Shown piece by piece: positions 8,782-16,377 of a DNA stretch of 40,112 nucleotides. The stretch comes from a virus, in IMG/VR virus record IMGVR_UViG_3300017726_002766, positions 1-40,112 of that record. The stretch is one strand, 5' to 3'. A program made the translations under genes and the position numbers. The stretch's first letter is position 1. Each line of letters starts with the position of its first letter. Under the pieces are notes generated by a model. That model saw only the letters and a list, made by a program, of their open reading frames with translations. It ran no database searches and was not told the DNA's origin.

Positions 8782-9759
8782 ATGTCTAAAAACAATGATC
8801 TCACTAATCTAGGAGAAATTTATAGTGATGTTTTCAATAAAGTTGTTGTAACTGAGCAAAAAGTACCAGAAGGTGAAGTAGGAAACGCTGATTTAGAAAA
8901 GCAAGGTGGTCCTGAAGAAAAGGGCGGCTTTAAAGAATCAGAGAATGATATTACCAAAATAGGTAAAAAGAATAACAACTATAATGTTCGTGGCTACTCT
9001 TACGGTGATGGTAACGATCCTGGCTTAGGGTGTGATGGTCCATTACCTACAGGTAAGGGAAATGCTTATTCTGGAATCGTTGGTGAGGAAGACGAAGAAG
9101 ACAATGAAAAACCAGACTATATTGATCTAGATAAAGATGGTAATAAGAAAGAGTCTATGAAAAAGGCTGCTAAGGATAAAGAAAAAGAAGAAGAAAGTGA
9201 AGAAAATTCAGAAGAAACAGAGAAAATTGCAAAGGAGAGCCTAAATAATTTTATGGCGACTAAATCAGTATTCGATAAACTTTATGATAAGGTGATGGTT
9301 AACGAGAATTTTCCTTTTGCAGACGAAGCAGCAGAAGATGATCTCGATGCACTTGGATTAGCAGATGCAGAAACAGATGCAGAAGCTGGAGATGGTGAAA
9401 TTACAGTTACTTTAGATAAGGAAATGGCACAAGCTCTTTGCGATGTTCTTCAAGCAGCAATTGGTGATGAAGGAGAAGGTGAAGATGAAGACGCAGATCC
9501 AGAAGATGGTGAAGGTCACTACGGTGATGAAGAAATGGAAGAGTATGAAGAAGATGAAGAAGGTACTCCCACTGCAATGAATACTCACTATAATGATGGT
9601 AAGAACAACAAAGTAGGCAATCTTAAAGCTAAAGGAGCTGCTTCTGCAAAAGGAGCTTCTGGAAAAGTTGATCCGGGTTCATCAATGAACACTCATTATA
9701 ACGACGGAAAGAACAATAAAGTCGGTAATCTTAAAGCTGGTCAAGGAGCTTTCGAATAA
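8782..9759 (+). CDS. Acidic head or prohead-core protein with an internal repeat
   Basis: A 325-residue, strongly acidic low-complexity protein rich in Glu, Asp and Gly. Two short helical motifs resemble each other: LGEIYSDVFNKVVVTE near residues 10-25 and SVFDKLYDKVMVNE near 162-175. The C-terminus carries two identical 18-residue blocks beginning MNTHYNDGKNNKVGN, at residues 266-283 and 302-319. It starts the plus-strand head cluster with a perfect late box 5 bases before ATG and ends in a strong hairpin terminator. Acidic proteins here in T4-like phages are often prohead-core or head-associated; this is inferred from composition and context. No enzyme motif is seen. Confidence 0.6.
   Translation: MSKNNDLTNLGEIYSDVFNKVVVTEQKVPEGEVGNADLEKQGGPEEKGGFKESENDITKIGKKNNNYNVRGYSYGDGNDPGLGCDGPLPTGKGNAYSGIVGEEDEEDNEKPDYIDLDKDGNKKESMKKAAKDKEKEEESEENSEETEKIAKESLNNFMATKSVFDKLYDKVMVNENFPFADEAAEDDLDALGLADAETDAEAGDGEITVTLDKEMAQALCDVLQAAIGDEGEGEDEDADPEDGEGHYGDEEMEEYEEDEEGTPTAMNTHYNDGKNNKVGNLKAKGAASAKGASGKVDPGSSMNTHYNDGKNNKVGNLKAGQGAFE
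9577..9738 (+). repeat. Direct repeat pair of 18 codons within the acidic head gene
   Basis: Copies are at 9577-9630 and 9685-9738. The two encode the same 18 residues (MNTHYNDGKNNKVGNLKA) but differ at 8 bases, every one a synonymous third-position change. This shows the peptide, not the DNA, is conserved between the copies. Confidence 0.9.
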
Positions 9760-9785
9760 AGATTAGCAAAGCTTAACAATAAAGT

Positions 9786-9817
9786 AAAGCCTGGAGGTAC
9801 GCCTCCGGGCTTTTTTT
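9786..9817 (+). terminator. Terminator after the acidic head gene
   Basis: Stem AAAGCC(T)GGAGG with CCTCC(G)GGCTTT around a TACG loop, then more T. The following late box starts within one base of the T run. Confidence 0.92.
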
Positions 9818-9825
9818 AATAAATA
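9818..9825 (+). promoter_or_regulatory. Late promoter box before the capsid-targeted small protein
   Basis: AATAAATA, 5 bases before the ATG at 9831. Confidence 0.78.
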
Positions 9826-9830
9826 TATTT

Positions 9831-10166
9831 ATGAAAAGCTTTAAAAAATTTTTTGAATACTATCAGGGAGAAGAGCTTTTAAAATTTAAAGTAGGTAATA
9901 AGGATCCTAACAGACTCGGCTTTGATAAAAAACATCTAACAACTCAAAATAAAGATTACAAGCATAAAAATCACCATGTTAGTAATCTGATGAAAGGGTC
10001 GGCGTCTCAAATAAAACTTATGGGGTTACCTCTTCAACATCTCCTCAAAGATTATGAAGTAGAATATATACCCGGACAAACAAAAAGCCTAGGAAATTCA
10101 AATATTGAGTGTAAAATGTATGAGGATGAAGAGGGTAATAGTTGCGGGATAATAACAAGAAAATAA
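9831..10166 (+). CDS. Small protein with a capsid-targeting-like N-terminus
   Basis: A 111-residue basic protein of unknown function. Its start, MKSFKKFFEYYQGEE, resembles the T4 capsid-targeting sequence of the internal proteins (MKTYQEFIAEA in IPI/IPIII), which directs them into the prohead. The body is hydrophilic and basic (DYKHKNHHVSNLMKG), as expected for a DNA-associated internal protein. It has a late box 5 bases before ATG, immediately after the terminator of the preceding gene, and is followed one base later by gp14. An injected internal protein is a reasonable but unproven guess. Confidence 0.55.
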   Translation: MKSFKKFFEYYQGEELLKFKVGNKDPNRLGFDKKHLTTQNKDYKHKNHHVSNLMKGSASQIKLMGLPLQHLLKDYEVEYIPGQTKSLGNSNIECKMYEDEEGNSCGIITRK

Positions 10167-10167
10167 T

Positions 10168-10965
10168 ATGTCAATCTGTAATGAAAATAGGTTAAATTGC
10201 ACGCCAGAAGAAGTTCTTGCTGCTACAGCTATACCCAACTGCGGTAAGTTTGTTAACCCATCTAATTTACAAGCAGAGCAATTAGTATATGATCAAGCCT
10301 TTAATGATCTTATTAATAATTTTGGTTTGCCGGTAGATTATTATATTAATACTTTTAATTTATCAGCAGCAGATCTTCTATATGGAGAAGACACAACAAA
10401 GAAATTTCAAGGACCGTTATCAGGGATTCAAATGTATGTTGAACTAGATGACAGTGCTATTAGTTTAACAAAATTTGGTTTCGACGCTGGTGATGAATTT
10501 ACAGCTTATGTGCATATAGATACTTTTACAACAGCAGCATCTGCATATTTTGATTATTCTTCTGTAGGTCAATCTATTGAACCTAAAGCTGGAGATATAA
10601 TAGATTTAACAGTATTGGGTTGCGATAGACCCAATGATAGAGGGTCTGTTCTTTATGAGATTACTGAAAGAATGGATCAAGATGTTACAGCACTTAACCC
10701 AGTCTTAGGACATTATGTTTATAGATTGAGAGGTAAGCGTTATGACTTCTCATTTGAAAATGGTTTATCTTCTGAAAAGGTAAACGAGCAGATATATGAT
10801 AATTCATTTAGTGGTACGCTTTCAACAACATTAGTTGATCAACTAACTTCTGACGGTAAGACTTACCCTACTGAAGAAGATCCTTATGACATTGACGTAG
10901 TGTCGAAAGAGGATGTTTTTGATATGAGTACTAATAATACTGATATATACGGTGATTATTATTAA
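10168..10965 (+). CDS. gp14: Neck protein gp14
   Basis: A 265-residue protein (T4 gp14 is 256) that with gp13 forms the neck joining head and tail. Typical features are LLYGEDTTKKFQGPLSGIQM, a LTKFGFDAGDEFTAYV segment, AGDIIDLTVLGC, and near the C-terminus LGHYVYRLRGKRYDFSFE. It starts one base after the preceding stop, without an evident ribosome-binding site, so it is probably co-transcribed from the late box at 9818. In this phage the portal gene separates it from gp13. Confidence 0.8.
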   Translation: MSICNENRLNCTPEEVLAATAIPNCGKFVNPSNLQAEQLVYDQAFNDLINNFGLPVDYYINTFNLSAADLLYGEDTTKKFQGPLSGIQMYVELDDSAISLTKFGFDAGDEFTAYVHIDTFTTAASAYFDYSSVGQSIEPKAGDIIDLTVLGCDRPNDRGSVLYEITERMDQDVTALNPVLGHYVYRLRGKRYDFSFENGLSSEKVNEQIYDNSFSGTLSTTLVDQLTSDGKTYPTEEDPYDIDVVSKEDVFDMSTNNTDIYGDYY

Positions 10966-10971
10966 TAGTTA

Positions 10972-10979
10972 GATAAATA
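10972..10979 (+). promoter_or_regulatory. Late promoter box before gp20
   Basis: GATAAATA, 6 bases before the ATG at 10986. Confidence 0.76.
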
Positions 10980-10985
10980 TGTATA

Positions 10986-12776
10986 ATGGCTGACTCTTCA
11001 ACATCTTCTGGTCAAAATAGATCATATGTAACAAATGATGGACGTGCTTCTACTTTCGGAAGAAGTTTGGTTCAATATATTCAGAATAGACTTCCATATG
11101 CTGGTGCTACAGAAGACGATTCTTTAAATCCAAAGTATAAGATATTTAAACAGACAGGGATGAGAAGGGCTGATGCCCTTGTTAAGACTTCTGTATCTTC
11201 TTCTAATCCATATAATTCCACCCCTATAGGTGACTTTGGAAAGGACACTTCTTTCGGCGATGTAATGTATGCTAACTTATCACCAGATAAGCCAGGTAGA
11301 TTACGTGATTATAAAATAATGGCGGCCTACTCTGAAGTGTCAGATGCTTTGGATGAGATATGCGATGAAATCATTAATGTAGATGATAGTGGTGATGTTG
11401 CTAAACTAATGTATGATAATATTGATCTTTCAATTGATGAGAAGAGTGAGATTGATAAAGAGTTTAGTAAGTTTATAGAGTTTTTCGATCTTAAAAATAA
11501 AGGGTGGACGTTCTTTAGACAATTACTTGTAGAAGGTGAAGTATTCTTTGAATTAATAGTTCACGAAAACTATACAAATGAAGGTATATTGGGTGCTATT
11601 AATATACCAGGTGAGATAATTGACCCGGTATACAATAATATACAAAATATGCTAGTTAAAGGTTTTGTATATAAAAAGCCTATCTTTAGTGTTACTGATC
11701 CCTCTAAGGTAGAAAAGACAGAAATGATTCCTATGGAAGAGAATCAGATAGTATATGTCAATTCAGGTGTTTATAATGAGACAAAAAACTTCGTTACTCC
11801 GTTCTTGGAAAATGCTAGAAGGCCATACCGTCAACTATCTCTTATTGAAGACGCTATAGTCATTTATAGATTGGTAAGAGCTCCAGAACGTCTCGTATTT
11901 AACGTAGATGTTGGTAATATGGCCCCGCCTAAAGCAGAAGCATATTTAAGAAAGTTAATTCAGAACTACTGGGCAAGAAAAACATTTGATGTAGACCAGA
12001 CTAGTGTGGTAAATAAGTTTAATCCGCAGTCAATGCTTGATGCATTTTGGTTTGCAAAGCGTCAGGGGTCTGAAGGTACATCCGTTACTCAGCTACCCGG
12101 AGGCGCTAATTTAGGTGAGCTAGCTGATTTAATGTACTTTATTAAGAAGCTTTATAGGGCTCTTAAAGTACCATCTACAAGATTAGATCCTGCTGATCAA
12201 GCATCAGCTGACGGATCTACCATGTTAAGAGAGGAGCTTAAGTTTGCTAAATTTGTAGTTAGACAACAGCAAAGATTCGCTGCAGGGCTTAAGAGAGGCT
12301 TCTTTACTCATCTCAAGATGAGAGGTATTATTGATAAGTACGATATACAAGAAAATAATTTGGAAGTTATTTTTAACGTACCTACTAACTTCTACGAATT
12401 AAGAGAAAATCAAAAGCTAGAGCTTAAAGCTGCTAACTATAATAATTTAGCTGCGAACGAATATGTATCTGCAACTTATGCGCAGAAAAAATATCTTGGA
12501 TGGAAAGATAAAGATATTCTCGCTAACAGAGAGTTCTTAAGAAAGGATATGGAGCTTCAATGGGAATTAGCTCAAATACAAAACGCAGGTCCGTCATGGA
12601 AGGAAGCTGCTGCAGCAGAAAGTATTGCTGCTGAGCCTGGTGCCGGTGGCGAGGGCGGCGGTGTAGCTGCAGGTGATGTCGGAGATGCAGGTGATGTTCC
12701 TGAGTTTGGTGGAGGAGAAGCTTCAGAGGCTCCCCCTGAAGCTGCTGAGCCAGCTGAACCTGCTGCTGAGGTTTAA
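10986..12776 (+). CDS. gp20: Portal vertex protein gp20
   Basis: A 596-residue portal, the dodecameric ring at one head vertex through which DNA is packaged and to which the neck attaches. Recognisable are the KIMAAYSEVSDALDEICDEI region, LLVEGEVFFELIV, and the diagnostic YRALKVPSTRLDPADQ followed by REELKFAKFVVRQQQRF. T4 gp20 is 524 residues. The surplus is mostly a C-terminal tail of about 60 residues, Ala/Gly/Glu/Pro-rich low complexity. The late box is 6 bases before ATG. Its last bases overlap the stop of a small antisense gene. Confidence 0.95.
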   Translation: MADSSTSSGQNRSYVTNDGRASTFGRSLVQYIQNRLPYAGATEDDSLNPKYKIFKQTGMRRADALVKTSVSSSNPYNSTPIGDFGKDTSFGDVMYANLSPDKPGRLRDYKIMAAYSEVSDALDEICDEIINVDDSGDVAKLMYDNIDLSIDEKSEIDKEFSKFIEFFDLKNKGWTFFRQLLVEGEVFFELIVHENYTNEGILGAINIPGEIIDPVYNNIQNMLVKGFVYKKPIFSVTDPSKVEKTEMIPMEENQIVYVNSGVYNETKNFVTPFLENARRPYRQLSLIEDAIVIYRLVRAPERLVFNVDVGNMAPPKAEAYLRKLIQNYWARKTFDVDQTSVVNKFNPQSMLDAFWFAKRQGSEGTSVTQLPGGANLGELADLMYFIKKLYRALKVPSTRLDPADQASADGSTMLREELKFAKFVVRQQQRFAAGLKRGFFTHLKMRGIIDKYDIQENNLEVIFNVPTNFYELRENQKLELKAANYNNLAANEYVSATYAQKKYLGWKDKDILANREFLRKDMELQWELAQIQNAGPSWKEAAAAESIAAEPGAGGEGGGVAAGDVGDAGDVPEFGGGEASEAPPEAAEPAEPAAEV

Positions 12777-12934
12777 TTACCGTCATCAAAGATTAATACC
12801 ATTCTTGGTCCTGTCTCGAGAATTTGTATTAACGTACCACCAGATGGTACTGTAGCTGTCATAAATGTTGAAAGATACTCTGCTGACATTAAACCGCCAG
12901 TTACGGGTGGAACTATTGTTGCTGAAAGTGGCAT
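12773..12934 (-). CDS. Hypothetical 53-residue protein, antisense after portal
   Basis: A short open frame on the minus strand in the 225-base gap between gp20 and gp13. It encodes MPLSATIVPPVTGGLMSAEY at the start and MVLIFDDGN at the end; no family is recognised. The evidence for reality is a late-type box (ATTAAATA) 5 bases before ATG, the same spacing as at the structural genes, and the otherwise unexplained gap. Its stop overlaps the stop of gp20 on the other strand. The Gly/Thr/Val-rich composition would fit a small beta protein, perhaps virion-associated. Confidence 0.5.
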   Translation of the reverse strand: MPLSATIVPPVTGGLMSAEYLSTFMTATVPSGGTLIQILETGPRMVLIFDDGN

Positions 12935-12939
12935 ATCAA

Positions 12940-12947
12940 TATTTAAT
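12940..12947 (-). promoter_or_regulatory. Late promoter box before the 53-residue antisense gene
   Basis: ATTAAATA on the minus strand, 5 bases before the ATG at 12934. Confidence 0.6.
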
Positions 12948-12988
12948 ATAAAGCATATTTTTTTCTCCTATATTTTTATTTTTGTATG

Positions 12989-12996
12989 ACTAAATA
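12989..12996 (+). promoter_or_regulatory. Late promoter box before gp13
   Basis: ACTAAATA, 5 bases before the ATG at 13002. Confidence 0.74.
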
Positions 12997-13001
12997 ATGG
13001 T

Positions 13002-14153
13002 ATGGCTCTAGCGTGTGAAATTACCCCTCTTTCAGCTTTTTTATCTACAAATTTAAATAATAAAATTGAAACTTTTGATAGGCTGGGTGATAGAATTAAA
13101 AGATCATTAGGTTACCCTTTAGTTTCTTTAGAAATTCATACTGATCAACTTAGGGAGAATATTCAAATCGCTGTTGAATATTTTACAAAATATGCAGGAT
13201 ATACTAGGGAGTATATGATATTTGATTCTAATTTATATGAACTGAATAAAGGTATTCGTTTAGATCTATTGTATACTTTAGCTAATACTGATTTAGATAC
13301 TAATGCTAAGAAGCTAGCTGGTACTAATCCTCTTGGACCTAGTTCTGAATTTTATGTTGAAACTCCAGAAACTATTTTCACAGCAACTTCATCTATATTA
13401 TCAGCATCATTTGCAGCATCCCCGACCCTTTCTTCAACATTTACTGAGGGTATAGATCAGTTTGAATTATTTGATAAGTCACTTTATAGTTCTATTACGT
13501 CGTTTAATAGTTCATTATCTTCAGCTTTTAAAGAAAATAAAAGAAAGACATTATCATTAGAAGGTACAAATACAGAAGCAACTACTTACCAAAATGTATA
13601 TGATTACGATGTAATGGATTATAGAAAGGTTATATCTGTTACAGATTTTGAAGAAGGTTCATCTACTGGTATTAATACATTATTTACACTAGAACAAACA
13701 TTAGCTCAACAAACTTACTTTAGCTACGCATTAGGTAATTACGGATTTGATCTTGTTTCATGGTATACAATGAAGGAGTTTTTGGATACACGAGAAAAGG
13801 TACTTGCGTTAAGAAAAGATTTACAATTTGATGAGCGTACTCAATATTTAAGAATGTACCCGCAACCTAAAAAAGATAGATTCTATGGTGTTATATCTTG
13901 TTATCTTGAAAGACCAATTAGGGATATTATAAAAGAGCAGTGGGTATATGAATATGCTTTAGCTTTAAGTATGATTACAATAGGGAGGGTAAGAGGTAAG
14001 TTTGGTAGCGTTAATCTACTAGGAGGAGGAGCACTAAATTCGGATATGTTAGCTGAGGGTTCGACAAAGAAAGCAGAGCTTGAGCAAAAACTACTTGAAG
14101 GTGCATCTCCTGGAATGGGAGATAATGACCCTGCTCTCTTTATTGTAGGGTAA
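13002..14153 (+). CDS. gp13: Neck protein gp13
   Basis: A 383-residue protein (T4 gp13 is 309). The N-terminal part shows the gp13 pattern IKRSLGYPLVSLEIHTDQL followed by IQIAVEYFTKYAGY. The C-terminal part has DRFYGVISCYLERP, EQWVYEYALALSMITIGRVR and LLGGGALNSDML, which is the family's typical end. With gp14 it completes packaged heads and provides the tail docking site. Extra length lies in a Ser/Thr/Ala-rich stretch near residues 120-200. The late box is 5 bases before ATG. The stop and the next ATG overlap by one base. Confidence 0.85.
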   Translation: MALACEITPLSAFLSTNLNNKIETFDRLGDRIKRSLGYPLVSLEIHTDQLRENIQIAVEYFTKYAGYTREYMIFDSNLYELNKGIRLDLLYTLANTDLDTNAKKLAGTNPLGPSSEFYVETPETIFTATSSILSASFAASPTLSSTFTEGIDQFELFDKSLYSSITSFNSSLSSAFKENKRKTLSLEGTNTEATTYQNVYDYDVMDYRKVISVTDFEEGSSTGINTLFTLEQTLAQQTYFSYALGNYGFDLVSWYTMKEFLDTREKVLALRKDLQFDERTQYLRMYPQPKKDRFYGVISCYLERPIRDIIKEQWVYEYALALSMITIGRVRGKFGSVNLLGGGALNSDMLAEGSTKKAELEQKLLEGASPGMGDNDPALFIVG

Positions 14154-14590
14154 TGAAAAAAAGAACAAAATGGCGACAGGGGGAATTTGTACCGAAAAAT
14201 AAGGATAAGTTTATTGGTGCGAAAGCTACATATAGATCGGGCTTAGAGCTTAAGTTTTTTAGATTCTGCGATAACAACAAGAACGTACTAAAATGGGGAA
14301 GTGAGAATGTTATTGTACCATACACTAGTCCCTTAGATGGTAGAGTTCATAGATATTTTGTTGATAATTACGTCGTAATAAGAGAGGGTAAAGATATAAA
14401 AAAATATTTAGTAGAGATTAAACCGTCTAAGCAAACTAAACCTCCTCAAACAAAATATAGAAAAAAGCAACACCTATTATACGAGCAAAAAAATTATGTT
14501 ATTAATCAAGCTAAGTGGGAAGCGGCAAGAAAATATGGTAAAAAACGAGGGTTAACGTTTATTATACTAACTGAAAAAGAATTAATTTGA
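14153..14590 (+). CDS. gp4: Head completion protein gp4
   Basis: A 145-residue protein that closely follows T4 gp4 (about 150 residues): KWRQGEFVPKNKDKFIG, YRSGLELKFFRFCD, VPYTSPLDGRVHRYFVD, YLVEIKPSKQTKPP, and QAKWEAARKYGKKRG with a final LTEKEL. The family has a TnsA-like nuclease fold. It acts on filled heads before tail joining. It is translationally coupled to gp13 (ATG shares a base with the preceding stop). The natural TGA stop falls just where the T4 protein ends, showing that TGA is a normal stop in this genome. Confidence 0.93.
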   Translation: MKKRTKWRQGEFVPKNKDKFIGAKATYRSGLELKFFRFCDNNKNVLKWGSENVIVPYTSPLDGRVHRYFVDNYVVIREGKDIKKYLVEIKPSKQTKPPQTKYRKKQHLLYEQKNYVINQAKWEAARKYGKKRGLTFIILTEKELI

Positions 14591-14607
14591 CTTTTTAGTT
14601 ACTATTG

Positions 14608-14615
14608 TATAAATA
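14608..14615 (+). promoter_or_regulatory. Late promoter box before gp21
   Basis: Perfect TATAAATA, 5 bases before the ATG at 14621. Confidence 0.88.
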
Positions 14616-14620
14616 ATTGT

Positions 14621-15286
14621 ATGTCTCTTAAGCTTAATTTGGTCGTTGAAAAACCAGACGTGACCGACGAATTCGAATATATCGAAGAAGAAACTAATAA
14701 AAATTCGCCATCTAACCTTTACATTAAAGGACCTTATATGATGGCAGAGGGGGTAAATAGAAATAACAGACTTTACCCTAGGGAAGAGCTAGAAAGAGAA
14801 GTAGCTCGTTATAATGAAGAAATGGTTGTACCAGGAAGAGCTATGGGAGAGCTTAATCACCCTACTTCTGCTGATGTGGACTTAGAGAGAGCTTGTCATA
14901 TTGTAACAGAAATTACTCAAGATGATAATGTTTTTTACGGAAAGTCTAAAGTTTTAACAACTCCTTGTGGACAAATAGTACGTGCCCTTATAAATGATGG
15001 TGTAAAAGTCGGTATGTCTTCAAGAGCATTAGGTACATTAGAAGAAGGTAGTAATCATAATACAGTTAAGAACATGAAGTTAGTAGCTGTTGATTGTGTA
15101 GCTGATCCTTCTTACCCAAAAGCTTTTGTAAATGGTATACTTGAATCTAAACAATGGGTTTTAGCTGATGATGGTAAGTATGAAGAACTATACGATAATT
15201 TCGAAGAAAGCGTATCTAAACTACCTAAGAAGGATATAGATAGATTTTTAACAGAGAGAATCATAAGTTTCATTAATAAACTCTAA
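14621..15286 (+). CDS. gp21: Prohead maturation protease gp21
   Basis: A 221-residue serine protease that degrades the scaffold and trims capsid proteins after (I/L)-x-E. The catalytic His is in GELNHPTSADVD (H80) and the Ser in GVKVGMSSRALG (S133 or S134), both in the positions expected for gp21 (212 residues in T4). The start MSLKLNLVVEKP follows a perfect late box by 5 bases. It lies directly before the small core gene and scaffold, the T4 order. Confidence 0.93.
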   Translation: MSLKLNLVVEKPDVTDEFEYIEEETNKNSPSNLYIKGPYMMAEGVNRNNRLYPREELEREVARYNEEMVVPGRAMGELNHPTSADVDLERACHIVTEITQDDNVFYGKSKVLTTPCGQIVRALINDGVKVGMSSRALGTLEEGSNHNTVKNMKLVAVDCVADPSYPKAFVNGILESKQWVLADDGKYEELYDNFEESVSKLPKKDIDRFLTERIISFINKL

Positions 15287-15292
15287 TAAATA
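15285..15292 (+). promoter_or_regulatory. Late promoter box before the small core gene and gp22
   Basis: AATAAATA, 5 bases before the ATG at 15298; overlaps the gp21 stop. Confidence 0.78.
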
Positions 15293-15297
15293 CTAAT

Positions 15298-15441
15298 ATG
15301 GAAGAAAAAAATAAAATTTCTAAGTTTATAGAAGAACTTTCCAACAAAAATTACGCTCAGGCGAATAAATATTTGAAGAGCGTCATTGAGGACAAGATAA
15401 AATCTAGAATCGATACAGCAACAGAAAAACCACTCTTTTAA
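15298..15441 (+). CDS. Small prohead-core-like protein
   Basis: A 47-residue protein between protease and scaffold: MEEKNKISKFIEELSNKNYA at the start, then ANKYLKSVIEDKIKSRI and a final KPLF. T4 has the small prohead core genes 67 and 68 in the same neighbourhood, and comparable short helical proteins occupy this slot in other T4-like phages. It has its own late box 5 bases before ATG and ends 2 bases before the scaffold ATG. The core role is by position and character; I cannot tell whether it is the gp67 or gp68 equivalent. Confidence 0.65.
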   Translation: MEEKNKISKFIEELSNKNYAQANKYLKSVIEDKIKSRIDTATEKPLF

Positions 15442-15443
15442 TT

Positions 15444-16286
15444 ATGAATAACGAATTATTACCAAAAGAACTCCAAGAAGTATTAACAGAAGACTCTGTA
15501 AATGCTATTGAGACCGCGATCAAGGAAAAGGTCGAATTATCAGTAGAAGCTGCTTTAACTAACCAAGATGAGCTTTATGCTGAAAAGTTGGAAGAGTTGG
15601 TAGCAGCAATTGATAAAGATCATACAGATAAGCTTAAGAGAGTAGTAGAGGCAGTCGATACTAGTAATGCTACAAAGCTTATACATGTTGTTAAAAAGTA
15701 CGAAAAGGAAATTAACGAAGATGCTTCTAACTTTAAAGAGTCATTAGTAGAGTCTATTTCTGATTATATTGAAGAATATATTGATGAGTCTATTCCGGTT
15801 GCAGCAATTGAAGAAGCAACCAAGAATAGAACAGCTTCTGAAGTACTTAGTAATTTAAGAAATGTATTGGCTGTTGACTCTACATTAATGAAAGAGTCAG
15901 TTAAAGGCGCTGTTATGGAAGGTAAAAATACTATTGACGATCTTACTGCAAGACTTAATGAAGTTGAGAAAGAGAACAACCTTCTCAAAGAAGCTTACAA
16001 CTCAACACAAGCTGACTTATTCTTAGAGAAGAAGACTTCTGGTTTACAAGACAAGAAGAAAGAGTATCTTAGAAAAGTGTTAGGTGATAAGTCACCAACC
16101 TTTATTAAAGAGAATTTTGATTACACAGCTCGCTTATTTGATAAGAAAGAGCAAGAACGAATTGATGTAATTAAAGAAGAGGCATTTACAAACCGTAAAG
16201 TAAAGGCTGACGCACCAAAAGTTATCGAAGAGAAGATCGCTCCGGTAACTAACCCATATCTTTCGGAATTACAACGAATGAAGTAA
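15444..16286 (+). CDS. gp22: Prohead scaffold protein gp22
   Basis: A 280-residue, highly charged, almost wholly helical protein (T4 gp22 is 269). It contains long coiled-coil stretches (ARLNEVEKENNLLKEAYNST) and a C-terminal region with PTFIKENFDYTARLFDKKE, followed by VTNPYLSELQRM, which is typical of gp22. It forms the core around which gp23 assembles and is later degraded by gp21. It lacks its own late box and follows the small core gene by two bases, so it is probably co-transcribed. gp23 follows after a structured leader. Confidence 0.9.
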   Translation: MNNELLPKELQEVLTEDSVNAIETAIKEKVELSVEAALTNQDELYAEKLEELVAAIDKDHTDKLKRVVEAVDTSNATKLIHVVKKYEKEINEDASNFKESLVESISDYIEEYIDESIPVAAIEEATKNRTASEVLSNLRNVLAVDSTLMKESVKGAVMEGKNTIDDLTARLNEVEKENNLLKEAYNSTQADLFLEKKTSGLQDKKKEYLRKVLGDKSPTFIKENFDYTARLFDKKEQERIDVIKEEAFTNRKVKADAPKVIEEKIAPVTNPYLSELQRMK

Positions 16287-16305
16287 TTTTTAACCCCGAA
16301 CAATG

Positions 16306-16363
16306 AGGTGCTAGTCACCTGAGTATCTTGGGATTTATTCCCATGTAGGTCGAAAAGAAAGGA
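16306..16363 (+). promoter_or_regulatory. Structured leader of the major capsid gene
   Basis: The 91 bases between gp22 and gp23 hold two small hairpins, AGGTG-ctagt-CACCT at 16306-16320 and TGGGA-tttat-TCCCA at 16329-16343. A purine-rich AAAGGAAAA (16358-16366) follows, well upstream of ATG at 16378. No late box is present at the usual place. gp23 is thus one of the few late genes here with a clear 5' leader, perhaps an RNA processing or stabilising element. Confidence 0.5.
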
Positions 16364-16377
16364 AAATTAATTAAATT

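Noticed and set aside
12523-12789. Minus-strand frame rich in Gln, His and Leu opposite the end of gp20
   Set aside because: It mirrors the low-complexity Ala/Gly/Glu codons of the portal tail and has no promoter or start signals.
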